Below, piece by piece: positions 1-10,300 of a DNA stretch of 64,000 nucleotides. The notes beneath the pieces were generated by a model that was given only the letters and a program-made list of their open reading frames with translations, ran no database searches and had not been told where the DNA came from. The stretch comes from Daucus carota subsp. sativus (lineage: Eukaryota > Streptophyta > Magnoliopsida > Apiales > Apiaceae). The DNA is taken from NCBI RefSeq assembly GCF_001625215.2, contig NC_030381.2, forward strand, positions 46,498,689-46,562,688. Reading direction: 5' to 3'. Made by a program: the position numbers and the translations under genes. Each line of letters opens with the position of its first letter. Positions within the stretch are counted from its first letter, which is position 1.

Positions 1-45
1 CCATGACCCGAAGCAGAAAATCCCTAGCGAAGTTCAATTAATAAA

Positions 46-305
46 CATACATAAAAAATAATTAAGTGACATAAAATAGTACCTTAAGGGCGCGCTAGAA
101 GCTTGAAGAAAGCTCGCCAGAAAGTTGCTTGAATGCAAGTCAGAGAGTAACCGGAAGTGATTAATATGATTCACTCATACATAAAAAATAATTAAGTGAC
201 ATAAAATAGTACCTTAAGGGCGCGCTAGAAGCTTGAAGAAAGCTCGCCAGAAAGTTGCTTGAATGCAAGTCAGAGAGTAACCGGAAGTGATTAATATGAT
301 TCACT
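46..305. repeat. 130-bp tandem duplication (two copies)
   Basis: Bases 46-175 and 176-305 read as two adjacent, apparently identical 130-bp units. Read on the minus strand each unit carries an exon-like block ending at a good donor (AAG|GTACTA; the exon edge is at 213 in the right copy). The right copy also has a plausible acceptor (TTTGCAG) near 321. The left copy lacks that acceptor. This suggests duplication of one exon of a minus-strand gene lying mostly outside the window. Identity of the copies implies a recent event or an assembly artefact. Confidence 0.9.
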
Positions 306-321
306 AAGTAAGGTAACTGCA
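213..321 (-). other. possible internal exon of an unidentified gene (partial, at window edge)
   Basis: On the minus strand a TTTGCAG acceptor is followed by about 108 bases of open frame, ending at AAG|GTACTA. The translation begins LPYLVNHINHFRLLSDLHSS and is rich in Leu and Ser. I do not recognise the family. Only one candidate exon is visible, its 130-bp unit is duplicated to the left, and no start codon or second exon can be paired with it inside the window, so this may be chance. It could equally be untranslated or transposon sequence. Confidence 0.25.
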
Positions 322-360
322 AATAAATATCATCCTGGACTTGTAGTAAGAACAGCACAG

Positions 361-1284
361 ATAAAATCTCATGAAAGCCTTACCGGCCAGTTACCTCTAA
401 GAAAAAAAACAAGTCTTACCGATTAAAAACAGTCGTCCCATAAAGACTATTTATCTTTGATTGATACGATAATTTCGGATGCAAACAGAATCCTAATATT
501 ATTTGATTACAGATCGCTTCCGGATAATTTGCACCTTCTTAAATTTGAAATAAAATTGATGGACCTTGGACCGCAAGTTTAGGAGCGGCAACTTATGGTA
601 ATTACCTATTTGGATACCTAAACGCTAACTACTCGATTTAAATACCTATTTTAGATAAATTTATTAAATTTCAGCTATTCAATTAATTATTATTATTTAG
701 TCTAATATAAATATAATTGTATAAAAATATAATAATTTTGTTTTAAATTATACATATATGAAATAATTTATTATGTATATATGAAGATAATTAATACATG
801 ATTTCGGTGTATAAATCATATTATGTAAAAATTTAACCTTAAATAAAATATTAAAATTTTTATAAAAACATGACTATTTACTTGAAAATATGATGGGTGA
901 AGAATATAATCTTCAGGTGTTCGAATTGAATATAAACCATAGATCATATTCAAATATTTAGGTAAGATCTTTTCATAAAAAATAATATAATATCTAATCT
1001 GAACGAGTATCTGAGTAATCATATATATACAAGATCATATTTTATTTGATCTTAATATTCTCGCCAGATTTGATATATCACATATGACATGAATATCATA
1101 TTTTTGGGTCGAAATAAGTTGAAATATTAAATAAACTGAATCAATTATAGACTTATAGTCCTAAATAACTACTAATTTAAACTCCTGCAAAGCACAAGCA
1201 GTCTTTTTCTTAATATTTATATCGTAATTATAATCAATTATATTTGATATGAAGCCTGTTGTTTTGTCGGAGATTTTGTTGGTG
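361..1284. other. AT-rich intergenic sequence
   Basis: No gene is supported here. The sequence is strongly AT-rich with scattered short open frames that have no codon bias or recognisable motif. I see no transfer RNA and no clear transposon ends. Confidence 0.6.
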
Positions 1285-1529
1285 TTTGTGTACGGCTTAA
1301 AAACCGAGCTTCTGGGTTTACAAATTAGAAGCACTTATTCGTATCGTTTGTATAAAAAGTTGAAAAGCATTTATAAAAAGTTAGGAATGCTAACTTTTGT
1401 TTCAGGAATTCTACTTTTTTCCCAAACACTTTAATTACTTATAAGTCTTAATTTGCTTCTAACTTCTACTCTATTTTTTTATTTTAAGCAATAAGTATTT
1501 ATTTTAATCTCATCCAAACGGCCCCTTTG
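1285..1529. mobile_element. diverged MITE copy of the 'AGAAGC' family
   Basis: This stretch follows the same order as the better preserved copies at 13850, 32195 and 57207: AGAAGCACTT, then GGAATGCTAACTT, CCCAAACACTTTAATTACTT, a poly-pyrimidine tract, AAGCAATAAGT and a terminal CCAAACGGCCCC. It is clearly older than the others, and its left end is blurred. The short open frame at 1249-1434 lies in it and is not a gene. Confidence 0.6.
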
Positions 1530-1944
1530 TTAGGCGGTGTCACACGTGATATCGATAATGTTTGTTTCGAGTCGAGTCCGACCAAGGCTGCACGAATTTG
1601 GTTTTGTCCTTCCGTCAAAAGGTCTCATGCTTTTGATACTTTGATACTTATGATGTTTCAGTGAAACGTGGTTTCGCTTATTAATAAATAAGTTTTGATT
1701 AGAGCATATACAACAGATAGCTATAATGATTAGTTAAAATAATATAAAATAATTATTATGTAAAATTTGCTGAGCGTATTGTACTTTAATGATATTAGCT
1801 ATAATGATTAAATATACTGTATATTATTATTATTTTTAGTACTTTAACATATTATTATATTATAGTTTTAGTACTTTAAAATTTTAATTTGACCGTAGAT
1901 GATGTGGAGCTGACATGAGAATTATAGATAATGGGATGGAGATC
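1530..1944. other. intergenic sequence without recognisable gene
   Basis: Contains AT-rich repeats of the type AACATATTATTATATTATAG and no coding signal. Confidence 0.5.
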
Positions 1945-2164
1945 AAAAATTTAGAAGAGCAGCTTCTGCTTCTGGCTTCTGTTTTTCTTAACCCGTTTGT
2001 GTAAAGAAGTAGAAGCACTTTTAAGAAGCTGAGAATGCTAGCTTCTCTCTCACAGCTTCTGCTTCTTTTCCAAACACTTTATTAACTTATTTACTTCTCA
2101 CTTCTACTCCACTACTCTATTTTAAGCAAGAAGTCACTTCTTTTAATCTTGCCCAAACGGCCCC
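1945..2164. mobile_element. MITE of the 'AGAAGC' family
   Basis: A copy of the roughly 226-bp family: AGCAGCTTCTGCTTCTGGC near the left end, the ACCCGTTTGTGTAAAGAAGT block, the GAGAATGCTAGCTTCTCTC core and a right end CCCAAACGGCCCC. The left terminal GGGCC motif is lost, so no target duplication can be read. It is the second member of the family in the first 2.2 kb. Confidence 0.75.
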
Positions 2165-2334
2165 GATATCTGTAATTTTAGGTGATAGGAATAGTTGATT
2201 GGGGTGCTTTCTTTTTTAGATGATAGCATATTTGTCACATAGCATACAAGTGTTAGTGATTTTTTAAACTATTATTTAATTTATCAGTTTTATATATGAA
2301 CAACAATATTCAATAAGTTAATTTTAAGATTTCT

Positions 2335-3090
2335 AAGGCCATCTAAATCTTGGTCCAAATTTAAACCGAACCATTTTTCCATTACAACAGTTTGGCTTAA
2401 ATTTTGGTCCAAATTCATATATCAATATTTTATTCTTCTAACTATCTTTATATTATTATTCCAATCTTTTAACAATAATATAAGATTTCATATTAATATT
2501 GAACTCAATAAATTAATTAAATTAGAAAAACATTACATTTAAACAAAGAAAATTTAAAATTTTACTTAATTAACTAAAATAAAAATTACAAAGATTCAAT
2601 ACTACTCCGAATTAATATAAATACTCAATTAATGCATCTCGGAGTGTAATATGAGCTTCTTTATTTTTAATTTTTAATTTTTCGACATCGTCCAAGAAAT
2701 TGCTGAAATCGAGTATTTTCATCGTCCCTGCCATCTCGAAAGTAATCTTTGTCTTATGTTTAATGTATAGTTAATTTGAATTATCTTAAGAGTGTTTGAT
2801 TTTATTATATTTCATATTTAATATATATAATTATTTCAATCAAATATATCAAATACAATTTATAACTATTTAATAATTATACTAACATATAATTATTCAA
2901 TTAACTAAATATAAAAAAGATTAAAAGTTAATATTATATTACTAAAAAGATTTAGGCCGGTGAACAGTGCCGGTCTAAATTTAGGCCACTATTGTTCATC
3001 GATCTAAATTTGGACCAAGATTTAAACCACTGTTAAGAAAATTTAGGGCGAAACTGACCCAAATTTGGAACTTTAAAAATTCGCCCTAGT
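2335..3090. repeat. possible MITE-like inverted-repeat element
   Basis: The 20-base string TAAATCTTGGTCCAAATTTA near 2344 recurs in inverse orientation near 3003-3022, and related 'GGTCCAAATTT' strings lie near both ends. The interior is very AT-rich and non-coding. No target duplication could be fixed, so the boundaries are approximate and the class is unknown. Confidence 0.4.
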
Positions 3091-3881
3091 GTTATGCTGG
3101 CCAGTGAGGTCAAAAAATCTGTCAAATCGTGGATCCGGGCCAAATTATAATGATTTCAAAAAATATAAAAAAAATTCTGGACAGATCTGATCAGCAAACA
3201 CCAAGTGGCTAGTGCTGCGTTCACGGCACAGCTACTGTGAATTGTGCATTATACTGTGAAATGAATTTTCATCGGACACTTGGTGGTTGTTCGGCTTGAA
3301 ATTAGTATGATAAACTTGGTCTTGTTTTTAAAAATAATTTTCCGAAAATATATAAGTAGAAAAACATTATAAACCATAAACATAAAAATATTGTCACCCA
3401 AAAAAATGTGATGATATTCATCAATTTAAGTAAGGTTCAAATGATTGAACGTCTCTGCCCTCTGGTCTAGTTAAGCACTTGACTTATATCTTACAGCTTT
3501 AACACTGGAGAAGGTAGGTTCAGTATAATGCAGTGTCACCTACTAGAGTGTGCATATTATGACATTCATCTCTTTGGTGAAAGCCTCATAAATTTTACAT
3601 TTCAAATCTATCAGCCAAAGCGGTGCTCATTAATTTTCGCAACATTATTTTACAGTATACAACCAGACTGGCCCAATAGAACTCTCTTGAAAGAATTACA
3701 GAGTGTTACAACATTTTTGAAACACCTGTCAAATCAAATGCTTATACTTTATATGGACTCAGGACTCAACCATTTGCATATATGCATCATTCATCAGAAC
3801 TTGCTTCTGAACTCAAGTCACTAAGTCAGTTGCCTAAGGTTCTCAGCTGCAGTTCAATTTTTTGAACGCTTAGTAGTCTCG
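3091..3881. other. intergenic / upstream region of the first Ole e 1 gene
   Basis: No gene is supported. The 98-codon open frame at 3528-3824 has no recognisable motif and probably lies in the promoter or 5' leader of the downstream gene. Confidence 0.5.
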
Positions 3882-5176
3882 ATGCAGGTTCTTCACAGTG
3901 CGGAAACTATCTTTTTCTGCCTGACATTATTGCTTGCAGCGATTTGCTGTCACGGAAAGAATGAGATGCTTAAGGTAGTTGGATTCATGAAACATCCAGA
4001 TATTGTAGAAGGGAGGATCAAAACCAGCCAGACCTTCTCAGGTATTATACATTTCAGTTTTATATACGTTTTAGTTGTTTGTTTGAAATATGGTGACACT
4101 GACAAAATTTGGGCATGCATCGTGCAGGTTTTCGTGTCACGATTGGTTGCAGGTCTAAAGATGGAACAATTGAAACAATGGGATCTAGTGAAATTACCAA
4201 AGAAGAAAAATTCAGAGTATATCTTCCCCATGAGGCTGTCAGGGATGGAAGAATCAGAAAAGAGTGTTATGCACAAGTTCACAGTGCAGCAGATACATCA
4301 TGCCCTTTAAACGACAATCAAGAGCCCTTTAAGATAATCTTCCAATACAAAAGTGAAGAGAAAAATACAATTCGACACTCTGGAAAACTTACCTTTTCAC
4401 CAGTAAGTTGCACTTCTAGTTACTTGTGGCCTTTCCAAAAACCAAAAGTAATAAACAATCTATTAGCACAAGAGACTCCAGTTACACCATCTTCTTCGCC
4501 TTCAGACGAACCTGTTTCAACACTTTCTCCTCCACAACCAGAAGACCTGCCTCCAGCTGTTAATCCTGCAAAAAACAATCCTCCAGCCTCATCTAAGCAC
4601 AAATTGCCACTTGACACACCAGCATCTGCTCCAGCATTAATTAGTACTCCTTCAAGTCCAAAATCAAAACAGCCACCGTCAAAACATAAAGACTTCTCAC
4701 CGGCTCCAGCTTTAAGCTTTGACCCGCCATCCCCGTTACCTGCTGAGTCATCACCGTTAGGCCCATCACCTGATGGCAATGTAGATTTTTCATCAGGTCC
4801 ATCTTCAGGTTTCGACACTCCTGCAGCATCCCCATTGCCAGATGAACCATTGCCATTAGGCCCATCACCCGATGCCAACGAAGGCTTTTCTCCAGCTCCC
4901 AGTATTGACACTCCAGCATCCCCACTACCAGATGAGCCTTCGCCTTTAGGCCCATCAAACAATGACAATGTAGACTTGTCTCCATCTCCAAGTCCCAGTT
5001 TTGACACTCCAGCATCCCCCCTGCCCGATGAGCCGTTGAGCCCATCACCGTCTCCTTTGGCTGACAGTATACCATTTCCACCCAATGTACCAAGTTTTAC
5101 ACATGTACCAAGTTTTAGTATACCAAAACCTCCACCAATTCCATCAGTCAACAAGCCATCTCCACCTGCTTCATAA
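3882..5176 (+). CDS. secreted Ole e 1-domain protein with Pro/Ser-rich tail
   Basis: Two exons, 3882-4041 and 4128-5176 (GT at 4042, AG ending 4127), give 402 residues. Residues 1-25 form a signal peptide. Residues 26-150 form a pollen Ole e 1/extensin-like domain: the intron joins ...TSQTFS to GFRVTIGC, the conserved second strand, and Cys61, Cys100, Cys112 and Cys148 are visible. The tail from about 165 is rich in Pro, Ser and Asp and holds about four copies of a 35-40-residue unit built on SPLPDEPLPLGPSPDxN...FDTPA. Such proteins go to the cell wall or apoplast, and the SP/AP runs are likely sites of arabinogalactan-type glycosylation (inference). A start at 4109 reads through the intron and was rejected. 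No particular orthologue is claimed. Confidence 0.88.
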
Positions 5177-5722
5177 AACTTAAGAGTATACTAAAAGCCT
5201 ATTACCTCATCACTAGTTATTATCTATACAACAAACCCAGGCTTGTGGTCAGAGGCAGCTGCAACACATGTTGGGGTCATCTAGCAAGAAATAAATAAAT
5301 AAATAAATCATATAATTACATATAAATAAACAGCTGCAACACATATGTATATGACCTTACTTTCTCCTGCAGTTTTATAAGTGACTAAATCATTTATAAG
5401 AATATGTTAATGTTCTTGGTAACTACACAAAAATTTAATTTTCGTTTTCTTTCTATTAACTGCTAATTTGTTCAACATATGGAGAATTAAGAAAAAAAGG
5501 GTCTGATGCATTAAAGTTTGTGGATGAGTTGCCATGATCTAAAAGGACTATAAACATGAGGGCGGAGGTGTTATCATTCAGTTAAATATCCAAACAAAAT
5601 TTCAAATTTCTGAAATTCTTAAAATAAAATCCAAAAGTAGCAATGAAACTGAAGAAACCAGGAAACTGATCTGTAACATCTGATGTATACCGAACTGGAG
5701 ACGCAGCTGCACAAAAGTATAA
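5177..5722. other. 3' region of the Ole e 1 gene and intergenic sequence
   Basis: Contains an AAATAAATAAATAAATAAAT run near 5289 and no coding signal. The 3' ends of the + strand gene and of the - strand SUVH pseudogene face each other here. Confidence 0.5.
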
Positions 5723-6725
5723 CTAGGAACTTAAACCAATCAATTTAATTACTCGTCCATCTCTTCCGATTAAGTCCAAAGCCAAACCACAATAACACGT
5801 CTTCTTCTTGACCTTTCCATTTGAATCATGAACATGATTGATTTTGAAATGATCTTTATAAGTTAACTCTTGAACATGACGTATATTTTGTGTGGCGAAT
5901 AACATCACGTGAGGCATCATCTTGTCATCTTGAACATAAAGAACATTTTGAGCATATAAATTTGGTGAGCAACTATGATTAAAAAAAAATCCAATGTTAC
6001 CTGATTTTTGCCGCGTATATTGCAAAGCCATCTTCATCTCCTGAATCAAACAAATACTCATCCAAACCAATATTTTCCTCGGCTTGCTTATTACTCCCAA
6101 CACACCAAAGTACTCGCATATAAAACTCCTGGAGGAAATATAATTTCGTGATTGAACACCCCATCCCTTGCCTCCGTTTTAAAGATTTCTAATTGGAATT
6201 CAATCCATGTGGCTAACTCTATTTTAGCAAGACAGGGGACATTTGCACGAAGGACCACACTCATGGACAATAGCTGTTGGCTTAACTTCTAGGAGTGCAC
6301 CATTTTCTTTAATTGGTACCATGCCTCCATTCTTAAAGGTACAAGAACACTTCTGTCAAAAAAAAAAAAAAAAGGTACAAGAACACTGCGGATGATCTGA
6401 GCATCCATCGATGCGATGGCAACCACTTATCTCCAGAAAGGGATTGTGCCATTGTTAGACCTGTCATCGCTCAAAACATCATCATGAGCACAAAGCATCG
6501 TCATGCTTAAAATCATTGATCAACTCAACATTCTCCAGAATTCTTATTAACATTTCAACAAACGGCTTGCTCGGCTAATTTTCAACCTCTTATTGCAAGT
6601 ATTAAAAAGAGTTCCCCCTTCATTACATGTTTCACAAACCTTGAGGCAAATGCACCAGCACCTCAACCAGGAGAATATTGTCGAATTGCGGAAACCCTAG
6701 GCCGCTTAAAATCACTCAGAAAACG
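5723..6725 (-). pseudogene. SUVH-type histone H3K9 methyltransferase pseudogene (pre-SET, SET, post-SET remains)
   Basis: Read on the minus strand, fragments follow the order of an intronless SU(VAR)3-9 homologue. The order is an FKRPRVSAIRQYSPG segment (6.7 kb, N-terminal linker), a pre-SET piece with GCHRIDGCSDHPQCSCTFKN and HECGPSCKCPLSC, a SET start (LEIFKTEARDGV, FPPGVLYAS), then GNIGFFFNHSCSPNLYAQNV and a post-SET CYCGLALDL. The NHSCSPN motif, part of the methyl-donor site, survives. There are frame breaks between blocks, an internal stop inside the pre-SET after PLSC, and the SRA domain is missing or unrecognisable. The largest intact stretch is 5723-6103. A 20-bp retro-tail insertion with a 16-bp duplication interrupts it at 6351-6370. 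It cannot encode an enzyme. Confidence 0.85.
6335..6386. mobile_element. minute retro-insertion: TTCTGTC plus poly-A with 16-bp target duplication
   Basis: AAAGGTACAAGAACAC occurs at 6335-6350 and again at 6371-6386. Between the copies lies only TTCTGTC followed by about 13 A. This is the structure of a target-primed retro-insertion that was truncated almost at its tail. It sits inside the SUVH pseudogene. A second case with the same tail is at 63626-63675. Confidence 0.8.
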
Positions 6726-6799
6726 AGCTCCCCAACTGCCATATTCATGTGAACATTTTCTTCATAGTATTTTCGGAGGACTTCTTTCATGTAATCATA

Positions 6800-7998
6800 T
6801 ACCTAATTTGTCATCATTTTTAAATTTTTTCAAAAATCAATCACCTGAGTAGAAAGTTCCGGCACCTAACAAAACCTGTACAGTTATGTTACTTAAAAGG
6901 TCTTTCCCGTTTGTGTTTGCTAAGAGACACTAACAACAACTTCTTCTTCTTTTTTTGTGTGTCAGGACTAATAACTACTTTTTAGTTAAGGCAAAAAATT
7001 TTGATTTGACTAACAAAACCTGTACAGTTACGTTACCGAGATTTTTGTGCATGCATGAACATCATTAATTTGGATATCATTATTAATGAAATAAATCAAC
7101 ATAAATCTATCACCTAACTAAAAAGTCGTTGTTAGCATGACTACGGACACACGCGAAAATCTGTTATGTAATGTTCAAGCCTGTATGTGGGTAGTGGGTT
7201 CATAGATTTCAAATTTACCTTTGGAGTTTGGTAACACATGAATGCTAACAACAACGAAGTCTAACACTTACCAGTCTGCTGATATCATGTTAATTATCCT
7301 TTCATTTCAAAATATAATTAGTTGACTTTTTGTTACACATTTCAAAGACCTTAGACCAAATATACAGTGGATATCATAATTTACAAAAAGAAAGTTTTTA
7401 AATAAGTAATTCTGGCCGCATTGTCAAAACTCCTCAAATGTCAAAAAGTCAAACGACAGTTAAAATGAATAGAGCAAATATCTTTGTTGCATTAGTTGTT
7501 GATAGTAACATCCTTCATCATCACATTGCCATCTTCTGGTACTGTTGGATCTGCAAATGCATAACCATATTTAGAAATCTACAACATATCGAAACACGAC
7601 GACTATGTACCCATGCCAGCACTAACTATTGTCGCCTTTTTACATGATGCAATGTCCATTTTTAGGAGTTGAAACTCGAATAATTAGTTGCATCAGGAAT
7701 ATTTGATGAGCAGAACAAACAAAGGGATTTTCCAGTTTGGTTTGGCTTCGAACCCTCAACAAACTTCACTAACTAAAATGATATGGGAGTTGGAAGTATT
7801 AACTACACTAGTCTTAAATGTACTAACGTCCCTTTTTTCAGTTTTAGCTTCAAATTTTTCTACCTCTCATTAATAGAGACAGTTGAGAGTTGCCTATATT
7901 CCTTTATTAACACCTAGCACCCATGATTTCTTCACATTCATACCAAACATCTTCTTTTCTGAACTTCTTTACAGTTCTTGCTTGGTTTTTTCAGTTTC
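6800..7998. other. intergenic / promoter region of the second Ole e 1 gene
   Basis: No gene is supported. The phrase CTAACAAAACCTGTACAGTTA(C/T)GTTA occurs near 6867 and again near 7011, so some local duplication has happened. Short open frames at 7438-7647 and 7688-7873 show no motif. Confidence 0.45.
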
Positions 7999-9417
7999 AT
8001 GGGTTCACCAGAGAGGCTTCTCTTTCCGGCTTTTCTTATTGTTGCTGCAGCCATTCATGGCATTCAAGGAGATGCAATGGTTAGCGGGACCGTGTTCTGT
8101 GACCGCTGCAAAGATGGCAGAGTCACATTATTTGATTATCCCCTCAATGGTATGATCTTAATTTTGTGCTCTAGACATTATGACTATTTATCGATATTAG
8201 ACAATCTCAAGTTGAGCCAGAGTCGAACCCAGGACCTGGGCCAACAGAGGATAAACCCTTAACCACCAGGCTATCCAATCGTGCTCAACTGATTATATTT
8301 TTTAGTTGTTGGTGTAATTTGTGTTTCATATGAATGTGGCCAACATACTTGATGTTAATCGAATATTTTGATAGGGATGAAGGTGTCAGTGTTATGCCCG
8401 GGAGATAATGGACAAGCTATAGAATATGGAGAAACAACTACAAACTTCATGGGAAGCTATACTATGAGGTTTCAAGGAAGTCCTGACCTGGCTAATTGTG
8501 TTTCTCAAGTATCAAGCACTGGCCAAGGCTGCGGGGCAGCTTCTGGTTCTCCTCAAACTATAAGGCTTGTGTTTAGGATGTTTGATATGGCAATGTACTC
8601 AGCTTATCCATTGATTTCTCAGCCAGCTCAGCCTATGCCTTATTGCCTGGGGTCGAGTACTAATCCACCACCGGTAAATCCCCCAGCACCAAGTGTTCCT
8701 ACGCCTGTAACACCTACTCCAACCATTAGACAACCGCCTGCTACAACTCCTCCAATTTCTGGGATACCCCCATTGCCTCCTATGCCACCAATGCCATTCT
8801 TCCAAGCATCAACCTGTTCGTCTCGGTAAGTTCAAAATTATTTCTCAAAACCTAAGTTATCTTACCACATAGACTGTAGTTCATGCTTGCAAAAAACTTG
8901 TTAGTTTGTCACATTATTTGTAATTTGAGCTAAAAGGTTAATTGTCAGTAAATTTTACAGAAAATCCAGCTAGTGCCAACAGAATCACATCAGTCGTTTT
9001 CCTTGTTTAAAAATTCCAGCATACAGATTCTAAATGCTTTGGACTAACAACTTATGGGATTACAGGATGTGGGCAATGCCAGAGAACAGATGTTACTGGA
9101 AAGTACTAAGACCGGATTTAAAAGTAGCTCTTGTATTCGGGCCACTAGCTGCCAGACGATATGGTACAGACATTACATTGTTGGTCAGCATGAGTGGAAG
9201 AGGGGATCCTTATAAGACTCTTCTTAGAGAAGCAACAACTGCACTTTTAAATTCCTACCATAGTCTTCAGTATCCGTATCGCCCTCTGTCTGTGATCATT
9301 CGAACAAATTATGCACTCTTGGGGTCTACTAGGAATGTCCTCAGGACTGCTCTGCGCTTCATGCAGGCTAATTCAGGCTACGGGAATGCCACCTGCAACT
9401 TCACTCCTTGCACCTGA
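7999..9417 (+). CDS. secreted Ole e 1 protein with Pro-rich linker and PDF1-like C-terminal domain
   Basis: Three exons (7999-8149, 8375-8825, 9066-9417) close in phase and give 317 residues. The ATG at 7999 begins a signal peptide (MGSPERLLFPAFLIVAAA). Next comes an Ole e 1 domain (GTVFCDRCKDG, MKVSVLCPGDNG, LANCVSQ). A Pro-rich linker follows (PPPVNPPAPSVPTPVTPTPT, IPPLPPMPPMPF). Exon 3 adds a module that includes CYWKVLRPDLKVA, LLREATTALLNSYHS, ALRFMQANSG and a CNFTPC end. The LLREATTALLNS part resembles the C-terminal domain of PROTODERMAL FACTOR 1-type wall proteins (from memory). The role is probably cell-wall structure or assembly in particular cell types. Intron 1 contains an antisense SINE-like tRNA-derived repeat. 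If the donor at 8826 is not used, translation stops at 8829. Confidence 0.85.
8211..8289 (-). mobile_element. tRNA-derived SINE-like repeat in intron
   Basis: On the minus strand this 79-base unit has an A-box-like TAGCCTGGTGGTTA and a B-box-like GGTTCGACTC. Its ends, GTTGAGC and GCTCAAC, are perfectly complementary over 7 bases, like an acceptor stem. Related sequence occurs at 37665-37758 and 53085-53125. No poly-A tail is attached, so it may be a tRNA-like head or an old tRNA relic rather than a full SINE. Confidence 0.65.
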
Positions 9418-10140
9418 TATCAAGGTCTTATATGAGATATTTTGCCACCCAGAGTATATCATATACTTATTGTGGGTTATATTTATCATATACTTCAGTG
9501 GTTTTTCCAGTAATATACTAATATATTAAACTTGTTAGATTATTTTCAGCTTAAGCCTGGGACATGTATTCAGTTACTAAAGAGGCTTGTAGTAGTTACT
9601 GTATTATCTTATGGAAGCAATTACTGATTCTATTTATTTTCTTTCATGTAAAAGAATGCATATTATAGAAATGAGTATCATCAGCATATAAAACCATAAA
9701 TTTTGGATTAAGCCATGTGCTAGAGCGGACAATGAAAGGTCGTACACAATACACAAGACTTTCACAAGAAAAATGAAAAATGCAGTCGTGAAAAGTAATC
9801 TCTTTATGAAAATAATTGTTAATGGACAAATTGGATCAAGTTTTTAATAACAGAGACTTCCAATCTTACCTTCAGAATTATTATTGATATTACCTTGTAC
9901 TCAGAGATGGGCAAGCTGTGAAATGTTACAATCTTCTCATTTCTTTGGAAGTCCAATGGTGAAAGATCAAACTTTTTTTGTCTGTCAGTTACATCACACT
10001 TTCTATTTTATCGATAACATTGCGCTCTCAGTAGATTTTGACAAAATCACTAGCATTCAGTCGCATTCTGGGATTGTTATTTCCATCCGTCATAAAGTAT
10101 AGCGGTCAGCGAAATTAAATTTAAACATTACCACAAGATG
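9418..10140. other. 3' region of the Ole e 1/PDF1-like gene and intergenic sequence
   Basis: No coding signal. Short frames at 9644-9829 and 9884-10102 lack recognisable motifs. Confidence 0.5.
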
Positions 10141-10154
10141 AAGGTTACTTGTGG

Positions 10155-10300
10155 CTCATATCACTGGGCACAGGACTGAAAATTTCATCCTTTGTCCAAC
10201 CAGAATTTAGTCTGTCGCGGGCATCAAACCTATTGTTGGCCTCACTAACCGAGCCAGTGTCATCCCATTTTCTCCGAGACAAGATACAGTCAGGTAACTG
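10155..10300 (+). pseudogene. amidase relic, second-exon fragment
   Basis: The + strand reads TENFILCP, then GIKPIVGLTNRASVIPFSPRQDTV, followed by CAG|GTAACT. This matches exon 2 of the intact amidases (TDGSILCP...GIKPTLGLTSRAGVVPVTPRQDTV). A frameshift separates the SLGT segment from TENFIL, and the nucleophile region has lost the GTETDGS motif. No other exon was found nearby, although a copy of the amidase promoter module lies downstream at 10.6 kb. It is a dead family member. Confidence 0.8.

Noticed and set aside
3528-3824. 98-codon + frame upstream of the first Ole e 1 gene
   Set aside because: No motif, no codon bias, no splice link to the downstream frame.
4109-4127. Alternative start for the first Ole e 1 protein inside intron 1
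   Set aside because: Starting there adds residues from the intron and loses the signal peptide. The 3882 start with splicing at 4041/4128 restores the conserved domain.
4420-5154. 244-codon minus frame opposite the first Ole e 1 gene
   Set aside because: It mirrors the Pro/Ser repeat tail as a Gly/Asp-rich shadow. The + strand has the signal peptide, the Cys pattern and spliced continuity.
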